In this document: positions 29,962-39,207 of the stretch, piece after piece | Layout of the letters: each line of letters begins with the position of its first letter | Position numbering within the stretch: position 1 is the first letter of the stretch | Assembly (NCBI RefSeq): GCF_900090295.1 | Contig: NZ_LT607753.1 | Coordinates: 1,054,001-1,118,000, forward strand | Length of the DNA stretch: 64,000 bases | Direction of reading: 5' to 3' | Origin: Micromonospora coxensis | Lineage (GTDB): Bacteria > Actinomycetota > Actinomycetes > Mycobacteriales > Micromonosporaceae | Notes under the pieces: model-generated | Told to the model about the DNA's origin: nothing | What the model saw: only the letters and a program-made list of their open reading frames with translations | The model's database searches: none | Position numbers and translations under genes: made by a program

Positions 29962-30924
29962 TCAGACGGTCAGCAGGGCCTTGCCGACCACGGCGCGCTC
30001 CTCGATCGCCCGGTGCGCGTCGGCGGCCCGGTCGAGGGGGAAGGTCCCGCCGACGAGCGGCCTGATCCGGCCGGCGGCCACGGCCGCCAGGGCGCTCGCC
30101 AGGTGGCGGCGCATGGTGGCGGGGTCGAACTGGACGTCCCTGATGCCGGTGACGGTGATCTGCCGGGCGTCGGCCTGCGCCGGGTCGGGGACGGCGAAGC
30201 CGCCGGCGGGCGCGCCGTGCGCGGAGAAGCGGCCGCCCGGGCGGAGCAGGGCGAAGGCGGCCCGGCCGTGGTCGCCGCCGGCGCCGTCGTAGACCACGTC
30301 CAGGTCGCCGGCCTCCGCTCGGACCCGGTCGGTCCAGCCCGGCTCGGAGTAGTCGACGACCACGTCGGCGCCGAGCCGGCGTACCGCCTCGCGCTTGCGC
30401 GCGCCCCGGGCGGCCGCCACCACCACGGCGCCGGTGGCGTGCGCGGCCTGCACGAGCAGGGCCCCCAGGCCACCGGCGGCGGCGGTGACCAGCACCCGGT
30501 CGCCGGGGCGCACCGGCACCAGGTCGAGCAGGCCGAAGGCGGTCACCCCGTCGTGCAGCAGCGCGGCGGCGTCGGTCAGGGCGACCGGGTCGGGCACCGG
30601 CACCAGCGCCTCGGCGGGCACGACCACCCGGTCGGCGTAGCCGCCAGCGGCGGTGTGGGCGACCACCCGCCGTCCGGTCCAGCCCGGGTCGACGCCAGCG
30701 CCGACCACGTCCACCGTGCCGGCGACACCGGCGCCCGGGCGGTACGGCGGCCGGATCGGGAACCACTGCTCCGCGTGGCCGGCCCGGATCGCCGTGTCGA
30801 CCCAGAGGGTGTCGGCGACCGCGACGTCCACCGCGACCTCCCCCGCCCCGGGCGACGGGGCCGGCGCCTCGACCAGCCGCAGCTCCTCCGGCCCACCGAA
30901 CCGGTCCACCTCGATGACTCGCAT
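29962..30924 (-). CDS. Zinc-independent quinone oxidoreductase (MDR family)
   Basis: A 320-residue medium-chain reductase. Order: N-terminal GroES-like domain (GEVAVDVAVADTLWVDTAIR), substrate cleft RPGAGVAGTVDVVG, then Rossmann motif VTAAAGGLGALLVQAA. The structural zinc Cys quartet and catalytic Cys/His are missing, as in NADPH:quinone reductase and zeta-crystallin types. Start is ATG 30924, with GGGGAG 7 nt upstream. Likely reduces quinones or enones with NADPH; physiological substrate unknown. Divergent from crcB with 312 bp between. Confidence 0.88.
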   Translation of the reverse strand: MRVIEVDRFGGPEELRLVEAPAPSPGAGEVAVDVAVADTLWVDTAIRAGHAEQWFPIRPPYRPGAGVAGTVDVVGAGVDPGWTGRRVVAHTAAGGYADRVVVPAEALVPVPDPVALTDAAALLHDGVTAFGLLDLVPVRPGDRVLVTAAAGGLGALLVQAAHATGAVVVAAARGARKREAVRRLGADVVVDYSEPGWTDRVRAEAGDLDVVYDGAGGDHGRAAFALLRPGGRFSAHGAPAGGFAVPDPAQADARQITVTGIRDVQFDPATMRRHLASALAAVAAGRIRPLVGGTFPLDRAADAHRAIEERAVVGKALLTV

Positions 30925-31236
30925 GTCGTCTCCCCGTCGTCGTCGCCGTCCGTCCACCCGGAACCCTCCGACCTCAAGTGAGGTTGAGGTCAACCCCGGC
31001 CGGACCCGCGCGGACCGTGAGCACCCCCACACCCGCCTGACCCGGCCAGTCGATCAAGAGGTTCGGGTCCGGATCCGGCCGTGCCGCCGCCGCACACTTC
31101 TTGATCAACGCTGGGAGGGCGCGGGTGCGGGGGCGCGGGGGTGGGCGGGGTTAGGGTGGGTCGGCCGGGCGGGAGGGCCGGGAGGTCCGGGAGGTCCGGG
31201 CTCGGCCGGTGGTGCGCGTACCGGTGGGAGGGGCAG
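30925..31236. other. Divergent intergenic region, no clear control element
   Basis: Contains an 8-bp inverted pair GATCAAGA (31052-31059) and TCTTGATC (31099-31106) around a 39-bp GC-rich spacer, and a GGGAGGTCCGG direct repeat near 31175. I see no fluoride riboswitch core before the crcB pair and no clear -35/-10 box. Confidence 0.5.
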
Positions 31237-31707
31237 GTGTCGGAGCCGCGTCGGGTCGACCCCGACGTCGACCTGCGGGTCCCCGCCGACCGGGCCGAAC
31301 TCGGCGCGCGTCCGGCGGCGGTGCTCGGGGCCATCGCCGTGGGCGGGGTGCTCGGCGCGCTGGCCCGGGCCGGCCTCCAGGCGGCCCTGCCGCACTCCCC
31401 CACCGGGTTCCCCTGGGCGACCTTCGCGGTCAACGTGACCGGGTGCCTGCTGATCGGGGCGTTGACGGCGGTGCTCGACCGGCGTCGGGTCCCGCCGCTG
31501 ACCCGCCCGTTCCTCGGCGTCGGGGTGCTGGGCGGGTTCACCACCTTCTCCGCGTACGTGGTCGACGTCCACGCGGCGCTCGCCGCCGGGGCCCCGGTGA
31601 CCGCGCTGGCGTACCTGGCGGCGACCCTGGTGGCCGGGTTGCTCGCCGTGCTCGCCGGGGACGCGCTGGCCGCGCGGGCGCTGGCGGAGCGCGGAGGTGG
31701 GCGGTGA
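31237..31707 (+). CDS. crcB: Fluoride ion channel CrcB/Fluc, first subunit
   Basis: A 156-residue, four-helix fluoride exporter subunit. It keeps the Fluc signatures GGVLGALARAGL, FAVNVTGCLLIGALT and GGFTTFSAYVVD (the Phe/Thr/Ser line of the fluoride path). About 35 residues precede the first helix. Start GTG 31237 follows GGGAGGGGCAG. Its stop overlaps the next crcB GTG (GTGA 31704-31707), which fits a heterodimeric channel. Confidence 0.93.
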   Translation: MSEPRRVDPDVDLRVPADRAELGARPAAVLGAIAVGGVLGALARAGLQAALPHSPTGFPWATFAVNVTGCLLIGALTAVLDRRRVPPLTRPFLGVGVLGGFTTFSAYVVDVHAALAAGAPVTALAYLAATLVAGLLAVLAGDALAARALAERGGGR

Positions 31708-32066
31708 CGGTGCTGCTCGTCGCGCTCGGGGCCGCGCTCGGCGCGCCGCTGCGCTACCTCGTCGACCGGGCCGTGCAGGCCCGGCACGGCGCGGCCTTCC
31801 CCCGGGGCACGGTGACCGTCAACGTCGTCGGGTCGCTGCTGCTCGGCGTGCTCGTCGCGATCCCGGCCGGGCCGGCCGTCACCGCGCTGCTCGGCACCGG
31901 GTTCTGCGGCGCGTTCACCACCTGGTCCACCTTCGGCTACGAGACGGTGCGGCTGGCCCGGGCCGGCGAGCGGCGTCGCGCCCTGGCCAACGTCCTGCTC
32001 AGCGTGGCCGGCGGACTCGGCGCCGCCGCGCTCGGGTACGCGGTGACCCGGTGGGCGGCCGGCTGA
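31704..32066 (+). CDS. crcB: Fluoride ion channel CrcB/Fluc, second subunit
   Basis: A 120-residue paralog of the upstream gene, with VALGAALGAPLRYLVDRAV, VTVNVVGSLLLGVLV and GFCGAFTTWSTFGYETVRL. Fluc channels are dual-topology homodimers or, where two genes adjoin, antiparallel heterodimers. Start and upstream stop overlap by 4 nt, as expected for subunits made in equal amounts. Confidence 0.93.
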   Translation: MTVLLVALGAALGAPLRYLVDRAVQARHGAAFPRGTVTVNVVGSLLLGVLVAIPAGPAVTALLGTGFCGAFTTWSTFGYETVRLARAGERRRALANVLLSVAGGLGAAALGYAVTRWAAG

Positions 32067-32287
32067 CCGTCCCCCTGCCGGCTGTCCGTCCACCCCTGCC
32101 GGCGGTCGGGCGGGCCGCCGTACGGGCCATCGGGCCGGAGCAGGCGTATGGTGGGCCCACGCGGTCGTCGCCAGGACACCCGCACACCCGACGGATCCGG
32201 GGACCGACCGACCAGCCACGGCCAACCGGACATCGTTCCGGCCGACGAGGCGTCCGACCGGCACGACGCGGGGATCGAGGTGGCGCG

Positions 32288-33232
32288 ATGGAGTGGTTGC
32301 TCGCACCGGCGACCCCGGCAGCGGCGAGCGCCCTGCGCACCGAGCTGACCGCGTTCCTGCGCCGGCACGCCCAGGAGCGCGACGAGGTCGAGGACGCCGG
32401 CCTGGTCGTCTCCGAACTCGTCGGCAACGCGGTCGAGCACGCCGGCGGTCCGGTCTGGGTGGGTCTGGACTGGTCCGCGGCGCGGCCCGCGCTGGTGGTG
32501 CACGACCTCGGCCCCTCGTTCGACCTCGCCGAGCTGCCGCCGCCGGAGTTCGGCAGCGTCCGTGGCCGGGGCCTGTGGCTGGTCCGCCAGCTCGCCGCCG
32601 AGCTGGAGGTGGTGGCGAAACGGGGCACCGGCAAGCGGGTCCGCACCGTGCTGCCGGTCACCCGTCGGGTCGAGCCGACCTACGACCCGCCCCGCCGCGA
32701 GGTCAACGCGCTGCCCGCCCCCGACGAGGCGGGCCCGGGCGGCTTCGGCCGGGAGTCGTTCCTGCGCGCCCTCGTCGTCGAGTTGGCCCGCACCGCCGAG
32801 AACCGGCAGGGCCCGGCCGTGGCCGAGGAGATGGTGGCCCAGGTGGGCGCGACCGTCGGCGGGCAGATGGAGGACGAGTACCGTCGCGCCCGGGAGCTGA
32901 CCGGCCGACTCACCGCCGAGCAGCTCGCCGACTCCTACCTGCGGCTCAAGTCCGCGCTCGACGGCGGCTTCTACGTCATCTCGGTCGACACCGACCGGGT
33001 CGTGCTGGGCAACCGGCGGTGCCCGTTCGGTGAGACGGTGCGCCGGGCGCCCGCGCTGTGCCGGATGACCTCCAGCGTGTTCGGCGGCATCGCCGCGCGC
33101 AACCACGGGGAGGCGGTGGTGCTGCTCGACGAGCGGATCGCCGTCGGTGACCCGGAGTGCCGGGTCACCGTGCTGCTCGGCGAGGCCGCCCGGAACAGCC
33201 CGGGCGGCCACCACTACCGACAGGATTCCTGA
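32288..33232 (+). CDS. HATPase (RsbW-like) protein with C-terminal MetOD1-like domain
   Basis: A 314-residue signalling protein. Residues about 1-120 are a GHKL ATPase fold of the anti-sigma-kinase type: N-box LVVSELVGNAVEHAGG and G-box VRGRGLWLVRQLAAEL. Residues about 220-314 resemble the methanogen output domain 1 family (YLRLKSALDGGFYVISVDTD), with three cysteines (NRRCPFGE, ALCRM, DPECRV) that could bind metal. The middle 60 residues are a helical linker. No partner STAS protein is nearby. ATG 32288 has a poor RBS. Family assignment of the C-terminus is from memory of the pattern and is less certain. Confidence 0.75.
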   Translation: MEWLLAPATPAAASALRTELTAFLRRHAQERDEVEDAGLVVSELVGNAVEHAGGPVWVGLDWSAARPALVVHDLGPSFDLAELPPPEFGSVRGRGLWLVRQLAAELEVVAKRGTGKRVRTVLPVTRRVEPTYDPPRREVNALPAPDEAGPGGFGRESFLRALVVELARTAENRQGPAVAEEMVAQVGATVGGQMEDEYRRARELTGRLTAEQLADSYLRLKSALDGGFYVISVDTDRVVLGNRRCPFGETVRRAPALCRMTSSVFGGIAARNHGEAVVLLDERIAVGDPECRVTVLLGEAARNSPGGHHYRQDS

Positions 33233-33302
33233 GCCCGCTGCGGGCCGCGCCGACCGGCTCGCGCCCCGGTCGACGGCGCCGACGTCCCGGCCGGTCCGCT
33301 GG

Positions 33303-34940
33303 TCAGCCGCGCAGCCCCACCACCGGACCGAGGACGAAGACCGCCGGCGGCCGGACGTCCTCCCGGGCGGCCAGCTCGCCCACCTCGTCCAGCCGGGACG
33401 CCCAGGCCCGCTGCTGCGGGTGTCCGGCGTCGCGCACCACCAGCACGGGGGTGTCCGGGACACGGCCGTGCTCCAGCAGCACCGCCGCGATCTTGGAGAT
33501 GGTGTCGACCGCCATCAGCAGCACCAGGGTGCCCCGGGCGCGGCCCAGCGACGCCCAGTCCACCAGCGAGTCGGGGTGACCCGGCGGCAGGTGCCCGGAG
33601 ACGACGGTGAGGTCGTGGGCGACGCCCCGGTGGGTGACCGGCACCCCGGCCAGGGCGGGCGCGGCGAGCGCGCTGCTGACCCCGGGCACCAGCACGGTCT
33701 CGATCCCGGCCGCCGCACACGCCTGGACCTCCTCGTGGCCCCGGCCGAAGACGTACGGGTCGCCGCCCTTGAGCCGGACCACCCGCCGTCCGGCGCGGGC
33801 GTGCGTGACCAGGGCGTCGTTGATGGCGTCCTGCGTCATCGACGGCCCGCGCGGCACCTTCGCGGCGTCGACGACCAACACGTCGGGGCGGAGCCCGGCG
33901 AGCAGCCCCTGCGGGGCGAGCCGGTCGGCCACCACCACGTCCGCGCTGTCCAGCAGCGCCCTGCCGCGTACGGTGATCAGGTCGTCGGGACCCGGGCCGC
34001 CACCGACCACGGCGACCTGCCCGGGGCGCAGGCCCGGCCCGTGGTGGTGCCGGCCGCCGTCGTGGTGATGGTGGTGGTGGCCGCCTACCGGGTCGTCGGG
34101 GTGGTCGTGCGGGGTCTGCGGCCGGCCCACCTTGTCGGCGAAGCCCGGCATCAGCACCCGGTACGCGCAGGTGTCGCAGTTCATCCGGATGTCCCCGCCC
34201 AGCGCCTCGGCGTGCCGTTCCAGGACGAGGTCGGCCAGCGCGTCGCAGTCGCCGATCAGGTCGGCGACCCGCACGTCCAGGTCGGGGTGCGCGGCGGCGT
34301 ACGCCTGCGACTGCGCGACGATCCGGTCCGGCAGCACCCCGGCGAAGAGGAAGTACGGGGCGACGACGACGCGCCGGGCGCCGAGCCGGCGCAGCCGCTC
34401 CAGTACCGCCGGCACGGACGGCTCGGCCAGCGAGATGAAGCCCGGCTCGACACCGGCGTACCCGCGCCCCTCCCAGAGCAGCCGGGCCACCTTGGCCACC
34501 TCGGCGTTGGCGTCCGGGTCGGTGGAGCCCCGCCCGATCAGCGCGACCCAGGTGCCGGCCCGGTCCGCGCCGGCCAGCGCCGCGTCGATCCGCTCCTCGA
34601 GCGCGGCGTGCAGCAACGGGTGCGGGCCGAGGGGCCGGCCGTACCGGTAGGTCAGGCCCGGGTGCCGCTCCTGCTCGCGGGCCATCGCGGCGGGGATGTC
34701 GCCCTTGCCGTGCCCGGCGGCGGTGAGCACCAGCGGCAGCGCGACCAGGTTGCGGTGTCCCCGCTCGACGAGCGCGGTCACCGCGTCGGTGAGCGGTGGG
34801 CGGGACAGCTCGATGAAGCCGCCCTCGACGTCGCCGACGCGGTCGGCGGCCCGACGGCGGACCCGGTCGACGAGCGCGGCGAACTGGTCGACCCCGGCCG
34901 CGCTGCGCGTGCCGTGCCCGACGATGACCAGCGCGGTCAT
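33303..34940 (-). CDS. cbiX-cobA: CbiX-CobA fusion: sirohydrochlorin cobaltochelatase and uroporphyrinogen-III C-methyltransferase
   Basis: A 545-residue bifunctional enzyme. Residues 1-280 are a long-form CbiX that inserts cobalt into sirohydrochlorin (VIVGHGTRSAAG with H9; LTAAGHGKGDIP). It ends with the MNCDTC cluster motif (near 253) and a His-rich stretch (286-304, six His in a row), both known from the Bacillus CbiX. Residues about 310-545 are CobA: VAVVGGGPGPDDLITVRG, ADRL, VRLKGGDPYVFGRGHEE. It makes precorrin-2 and loads cobalt early. Last gene of the cob operon; ATG 34940 overlaps the cobH stop. Confidence 0.94.
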   Translation of the reverse strand: MTALVIVGHGTRSAAGVDQFAALVDRVRRRAADRVGDVEGGFIELSRPPLTDAVTALVERGHRNLVALPLVLTAAGHGKGDIPAAMAREQERHPGLTYRYGRPLGPHPLLHAALEERIDAALAGADRAGTWVALIGRGSTDPDANAEVAKVARLLWEGRGYAGVEPGFISLAEPSVPAVLERLRRLGARRVVVAPYFLFAGVLPDRIVAQSQAYAAAHPDLDVRVADLIGDCDALADLVLERHAEALGGDIRMNCDTCAYRVLMPGFADKVGRPQTPHDHPDDPVGGHHHHHHDGGRHHHGPGLRPGQVAVVGGGPGPDDLITVRGRALLDSADVVVADRLAPQGLLAGLRPDVLVVDAAKVPRGPSMTQDAINDALVTHARAGRRVVRLKGGDPYVFGRGHEEVQACAAAGIETVLVPGVSSALAAPALAGVPVTHRGVAHDLTVVSGHLPPGHPDSLVDWASLGRARGTLVLLMAVDTISKIAAVLLEHGRVPDTPVLVVRDAGHPQQRAWASRLDEVGELAAREDVRPPAVFVLGPVVGLRG

Positions 34941-35533
34941 GGCGTCTCCTCCTGGTAGAGCAGGGCGTTGAGGGCGGCGGCGGCGACCGCCGAGCCGCCC
35001 TTCTCGCCGACGTTGGACACGGCGGGCAGGCCGCTGGCGCGCAACGCCGCCTTGGACTCGGCGGCCCCGACGAAGCCGACCGGCAGCCCCACCACGAGGG
35101 CGGGCGCCGCGTCCAGGGTGATCAGCTCCTCCAGCGCGGTCGGCGCGCAGCCGACCACCCAGACCGCTCCGGGGCCCACCCGGTCCAGGGCGATGCGGAC
35201 GGCGGCGGCCGAGCGGGTCAGCCCGGTGGCGGTGGCCCGCTCGGCGGTGGCCGGCTCGGCCACCGGGCAGACGATCTCCCGTCCGGCCCGGGTGACGCCG
35301 GCGGCGACCATCCACACGTCGGTGACGATCGGCGCCCCGGCGCGCAGCGCGGCCAGGCCGCCGGCCAGCGCCGTCTCGTCGCAGACCAGCTCGGTGACGT
35401 ACGCCAGGTCGGCGCTGGCGTGCACCACCCGTTCGGTGACCGCCCGGGTCAGCGGCGGCAGGTGCGTCAGGTCGACCCGCGAGCGCAGGATCCGGTACGA
35501 CTCCGCCTCGATCGGGTGCACGACGCGGGTCAC
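34937..35533 (-). CDS. cobH: Precorrin-8X methylmutase
   Basis: A 198-residue enzyme moving a methyl group from C11 to C12 to give hydrogenobyrinate or cobyrinate. The catalytic His is probably H38 in RVVHASADLAYV, and PVGFVGAAESK and SNVGEKGGSAVAAAALN are family motifs. The GTG start overlaps the permease stop (GTGA 35530-35533), and its own stop overlaps the cbiX-cobA ATG. Confidence 0.94.
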   Translation of the reverse strand: MTRVVHPIEAESYRILRSRVDLTHLPPLTRAVTERVVHASADLAYVTELVCDETALAGGLAALRAGAPIVTDVWMVAAGVTRAGREIVCPVAEPATAERATATGLTRSAAAVRIALDRVGPGAVWVVGCAPTALEELITLDAAPALVVGLPVGFVGAAESKAALRASGLPAVSNVGEKGGSAVAAAALNALLYQEETP

Positions 35534-36621
35534 GACCCCGCCTCCGCGCCGACGCCGGGGCCGTAGCGCCGGTCGTGCCCGCGCAGCTTCCACAGCGCCA
35601 CCGCGCCACCCCAGGCCAGCGCGAAGAGCGCCACCACCACGTAGCCGAGCTGCTCGAAGTGGTCGCCGAGCGCGGCGTAGCCGGACAGCGCCGTCACGCC
35701 GAGGTGCTCGACCAGCAGGCCGGACAGGTAGACGCTGGCGACCAGGGCGCCGACGACGACGGTCATCCCGGTGGTGGCGAGGTTGTACCAGAGCCGCCGG
35801 GCCGGCTGCCGGTACGCCCACGAGTAGGCCCGGGCCATCAGCAGGCTGTCCGCGGTGTCCATGGCCGACATCCCGGCGGCGAAGAGCAGCGGCAGGGTGA
35901 GCAGGGCCAGCACCGGCAGGCCACCGGCCGCGGCGGTGCTCGCCGACAGCGACAGCAGGGTGACCTCGCTGGCGGTCTCCAGGCCGAGCCCGAACAGGAA
36001 GCCCACCGGGGCCATGTGCCAGGAGGATCGCACCAGCGAGCGGGCGCGGGAGCCGAGGATCCGGTGCACCAGGCCCCGGTTGAGCATCAGCAGGTCCAGT
36101 TCGGACTCGTCGAGTGTGCCGGCCCGCAGCCGGCGCCACAGCTTCACCAGCCCGGCCAGCACGGCCGCGTTGAGCCCGGCGACCAGCAGCAGGAACGCGG
36201 TGGCGGTGGCCGCGGCGACCACCGCGCCGACCTCGCGGACCCCGGCCATACCCTGCTCGGTCATGCTCGCCGAGGCGAGCCCGATCACCAGGGCGAGCAG
36301 CAGCACCACCGCGCTGTGCCCGAGGGCGAAGAAGAAGCCGACGCCGACCGCGCGCCGACCGCGCAGCAGCATCAGCCGGGTGGTGTCGTCGATGGCGGCG
36401 ATGTGGTCGGCGTCGAAGGCGTGCCGCACGCCGAGCGCGTACGCCAGCGCGCCCGCCCCGGCCAGCCCGCCGGCCGCCGCCGGCTGGTCGTTCCAGTACA
36501 GGTAGAGGGTCCAGCCCGCGACGTGCAGGGCGGCGACGGCGAGCACCACGCCGCCGAGGCGTACCCGCTCGGCACGGCTCCACCGGCCCACCGGCGGGGC
36601 TGCGGTCGGGATCGGGTTCAT
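35530..36621 (-). CDS. NiCoT-family nickel/cobalt permease
   Basis: A 363-residue membrane protein with about eight helices. The HX4DH signature (VRHAFDADHIAAIDDTTR) and the second motif FFFALGHSAVVLLLALV define the family. HoxN/NixA members take up Ni or Co; its position in a riboswitch-controlled cob operon makes cobalt for B12 the likely cargo. Start ATG 36621 overlaps the ferredoxin stop (ATGA) and has GAGGAG 4-5 nt upstream. Confidence 0.93.
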   Translation of the reverse strand: MNPIPTAAPPVGRWSRAERVRLGGVVLAVAALHVAGWTLYLYWNDQPAAAGGLAGAGALAYALGVRHAFDADHIAAIDDTTRLMLLRGRRAVGVGFFFALGHSAVVLLLALVIGLASASMTEQGMAGVREVGAVVAAATATAFLLLVAGLNAAVLAGLVKLWRRLRAGTLDESELDLLMLNRGLVHRILGSRARSLVRSSWHMAPVGFLFGLGLETASEVTLLSLSASTAAAGGLPVLALLTLPLLFAAGMSAMDTADSLLMARAYSWAYRQPARRLWYNLATTGMTVVVGALVASVYLSGLLVEHLGVTALSGYAALGDHFEQLGYVVVALFALAWGGAVALWKLRGHDRRYGPGVGAEAGS

Positions 36622-36890
36622 CGCTCTCCTCGGGGTTCGGCGGTGGCGCGGATGGCGTCCACCGGGCAGATCTCCAGGCACTCCAGGCAGCCGGTGCACC
36701 GGTCGGCGCGGACGGTCAGCCCGAGCGGGGTGGGACGGATGGCGTGCGTCGGGCAGGTGAGCAGGCAGGCGCCGCAGCCCTGGCAGGCGCCGATGCTCAC
36801 CGGCGCGGACGGGTCCGGCGCGGCGGCCGTGGGCGGGTCCGGCGCGGCGACGGCGCTCGGCGGGGCGGTCGGCGCGGTCGGCGCGGTCAC
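36618..36890 (-). CDS. 2[4Fe-4S] ferredoxin in the cobalamin operon
   Basis: A 90-residue ferredoxin with two four-Cys motifs: CQGCGACLLTCP and CTGCLECLEICP. An Ala/Pro-rich N-terminus of about 30 residues is added. GTG 36890 overlaps the cbiG-cobJ stop (GTGA), though a GTG at 36899 is also possible. It probably donates electrons within B12 synthesis, for example to a precorrin reductase or to reduce Co(II), but no partner is shown by sequence. Confidence 0.88.
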   Translation of the reverse strand: MTAPTAPTAPPSAVAAPDPPTAAAPDPSAPVSIGACQGCGACLLTCPTHAIRPTPLGLTVRADRCTGCLECLEICPVDAIRATAEPRGER

Positions 36891-39073
36891 CGCTGCCACC
36901 GGTAGCCGCGCGGGGTGACCATCCGGCCGGCGACCACCCGGGTCTGTGAGCTGCCGACCACCACCACGCTGTACATGTCGACCACGGCGGGGTCGAGGGT
37001 GGCCACGGTGGCCAGGTGGACCTGTTCACCGTCGCGGCTGGCGTTGCGCACCACGCCGACCGGGGTCGCCGGCGGACGGTGCGCGGCGAAGGTCTTCAGC
37101 ACCGCCCCGAGCTGCCAGTCCCGGGCCCGGCTGCGCGGGTTGTACAGCAACGCCACCAGGTCCGCCTCGGCGGCGGCGGCCACCCGCCGCTCGATGACCT
37201 CCCACGGGGTGTGCAGGTCGGACAGGCTCAGGTACACGTGGTCGTGGCCGATCGGCGCGCCGAGCAGGGCGGCGGCGGCGAGCCCGGCGGTCACCCCGGG
37301 CACCCCGACCACGTCGATGCGCCCGTCGGCGTACTCCAGGGCGGGGCTGGCCATCGCGTACACCCCGGCGTCGCCGGAGCCGACCAGCGCGACCGCCTGC
37401 CCGACGGTGGCCTCGGCGACGGCGGCGCGGGCCCGCTCCTCTTCCGCGCCGAGGCCGCTGGCGAGCACCCGGGTGCCCGGTCGCAGCAGGTCGCGGACCT
37501 GGTCGACGTACTGGTCGAGGCCGACGACCACGGCGGCCCGGCGCAGCTCGGCGACCGCGCGGGGGGTGCGCAGGTCGGGCGCGCCCGGCCCGAGACCGAC
37601 GACCGCCAGCCGGCCGCGCGGGGCGTGCCGGGCGACCGCGACGGTCGCCATCGCCGAGGCGGTCTTCGGCACCAGCAGGGTGCCGCCGCCGGCCAGCGCC
37701 GCCGCCTCGGCGACGCTGGGGGTGCCGACCACGGCGCGGACCACCTCGCTGGGGTGCGGCACGTCGACCGCCGCCAGCTCCGCCGCCGGCCGGGTCTCCA
37801 GGGGTACGCCGAGCGCGCGGGCGGTCGCCAGGATGCCCTCCTCGTCGGCCTTGAGGTCGACGCTGGCCAGGCAGCGCAGGCTGGCCGGGGCCAGGCCGGC
37901 GTCGGCGAGCGCCCGGTGCAGCAGCGCGGAGACCTCGGCGGCGGCGACGCCCCGGCTGGAGCCGATCCCGGCGACCAGCGAGGGTGGGCGCAGCACGGCG
38001 GTCCGCTCGTCCAGCGGCACGATCCGGTCGGTGACCAGCAGCCGCCAGCCGCCGTCGCTGGTTCCGACGTCGCTGGTCCCGCCGTCGCTGGTCCCGCCGT
38101 CGCTGGTCCCGCCGTCGCTGGTCCCGCCGTCGCTGGTCCCGCCGTCGCTGGTCCCGCCGTCGCTGGTCCCGCCGTCGCTGGTCCCGCCGTCGCTGGTCCC
38201 GCCGTCGCTGGTCCCGCCGTCGCTGGTCCCGCCGTCGCTGGTCCCGCCGTCGCTGGTCCCGCCGTCGCTGGTCCCGCCGTCGCTGGTCCCGCCGTCGCTG
38301 GTCCCGCCGTCGCTGGTCCCGCCGTCCGGGTCGGCGCCGTCCGGGTCGGCGCCATCCGGGTCGGCGCCATCCGGGTCGGCGCCGTCCGGGTCGGCGCCGT
38401 GCGCCCGGTGTCGGCCCGCGACACCGGAGCCGGCCGCACCGTCCGCACCGGCCGGCGGGCTCGGGACAGCCGGATCGACGGGGGTCGCCGGGATCTCCGA
38501 AGTCGCCGCATCGGTGGGAGTCGCCGCGTCGTTGGCAATGGTCTCGATCAGGACGTTCGGCGGGAGGGCGGGCAGCGGCCAGGTGGCGTCGGCGAGCAGC
38601 CGGACCGGCTCACCGTCGAGGATCGCCCGGGACACCGCCGCGACGGCCCCCTCGACCGGCCAGCCCAGGGCGTCCAGTCCGGGCAGGCCGACGGCGTCGG
38701 TGGCGGTGGTGACCACCGGGCGGGCGTCGAGCAGCGCGGCCACCTCCCCGGCGAGCGTGTTGGCACCACCCGCGTGCCCGCCGAGCAGGGCGACGGCGTG
38801 CCGCGCCGCCTCGTCCACGACCACCACCGCCGGGTCGGTGCGCTTGTCGCCGAGCAGCGGCGCGAGGATCCGCACCACCGCCCCGGTGGCCAGGAACGCC
38901 ACCACCGCGCCGCACTCCGTCCACGCGGTGCGCAGCGCGTCGGCCACGCCGGTCGACTCGACGAGCCGTGCGTGCGGCCAGGCGTCGGCGAGGATCCGGG
39001 CGTGCCGGCGGCCGGCGGCGGTGGCCGCCACGAGTCCGACGGTCATCGGGCCGCCCGGCGTAGTGGCCGTCAC
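36887..39073 (-). CDS. cbiG-cobJ: CbiG-CobJ fusion with a 115-residue repeat insert
   Basis: A 728-residue protein. Residues about 1-185 are the CbiG N-terminal part (cobalt-precorrin-5A hydrolase; [16 protein letters not shown]), and residues about 345-480 are the CbiG C-terminal domain ([17 protein letters not shown]). Between them is a low-complexity block (about 190-340) made of five GADPD and eighteen GTSDG units. From about 488 on it is CobJ, precorrin-3B C17-methyltransferase ([25 protein letters not shown]). Start is GTG 39073, overlapping the stop of the 45-codon ORF; an ATG at 39046 is an alternative. Ring contraction and acetaldehyde loss are joined in one chain. Confidence 0.93.
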   Translation of the reverse strand: MTATTPGGPMTVGLVAATAAGRRHARILADAWPHARLVESTGVADALRTAWTECGAVVAFLATGAVVRILAPLLGDKRTDPAVVVVDEAARHAVALLGGHAGGANTLAGEVAALLDARPVVTTATDAVGLPGLDALGWPVEGAVAAVSRAILDGEPVRLLADATWPLPALPPNVLIETIANDAATPTDAATSEIPATPVDPAVPSPPAGADGAAGSGVAGRHRAHGADPDGADPDGADPDGADPDGADPDGGTSDGGTSDGGTSDGGTSDGGTSDGGTSDGGTSDGGTSDGGTSDGGTSDGGTSDGGTSDGGTSDGGTSDGGTSDGGTSDGGTSDVGTSDGGWRLLVTDRIVPLDERTAVLRPPSLVAGIGSSRGVAAAEVSALLHRALADAGLAPASLRCLASVDLKADEEGILATARALGVPLETRPAAELAAVDVPHPSEVVRAVVGTPSVAEAAALAGGGTLLVPKTASAMATVAVARHAPRGRLAVVGLGPGAPDLRTPRAVAELRRAAVVVGLDQYVDQVRDLLRPGTRVLASGLGAEEERARAAVAEATVGQAVALVGSGDAGVYAMASPALEYADGRIDVVGVPGVTAGLAAAALLGAPIGHDHVYLSLSDLHTPWEVIERRVAAAAEADLVALLYNPRSRARDWQLGAVLKTFAAHRPPATPVGVVRNASRDGEQVHLATVATLDPAVVDMYSVVVVGSSQTRVVAGRMVTPRGYRWQR
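38055..38399. repeat. In-frame 15-bp minisatellite, 23 units, within cbiG-cobJ
   Basis: Eighteen units of TCGCTGGTCCCGCCG (17 identical, one variant at 38055) followed by five units of TCCGGGTCGGCGCCG, all 15 bp and all in frame. They encode GTSDG and GADPD (read on the minus strand). The unit identity suggests recent expansion by slippage or unequal exchange. Confidence 0.97.
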
Positions 39074-39207
39074 GGTCCGGTCCTCACCGGGCCGCGCGGC
39101 GCGGTGGCCGTCCCGGACCCGGTGGTCGCCGGGCCGTCCGCGGCGGTGTCGACGGGGTGGTCCACGGGCGCTCCTGGTCCGATCGGATGGCGGTACGGGC
39201 GGGTCAC
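39070..39207 (-). CDS. 45-codon ORF between cobL and cbiG-cobJ
   Basis: The frame starts at GTG 39207, overlapping the cobL stop (GTGA), and ends at TGA 39070, overlapping the cbiG-cobJ GTG. It encodes a 45-residue peptide beginning [18 protein letters not shown] and otherwise rich in Thr, Gly, Pro. It matches no family I know. Both 4-nt overlaps are exactly of the operon type, which supports real translation, perhaps only as a coupler. The frame could also be chance in GC-rich DNA. Confidence 0.45.
   Translation of the reverse strand: MTRPYRHPIGPGAPVDHPVDTAADGPATTGSGTATAPRGPVRTGP

Noticed and set aside
30925..31236. Fluoride riboswitch before the crcB pair
   Set aside because: I looked for the conserved core and did not see it on the plus strand.
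38055..38399. CRISPR array or misassembly
   Set aside because: Units are 15 bp, contiguous and in frame with the surrounding enzyme on both sides; frame continuity argues against assembly collapse, though true unit number cannot be confirmed here.
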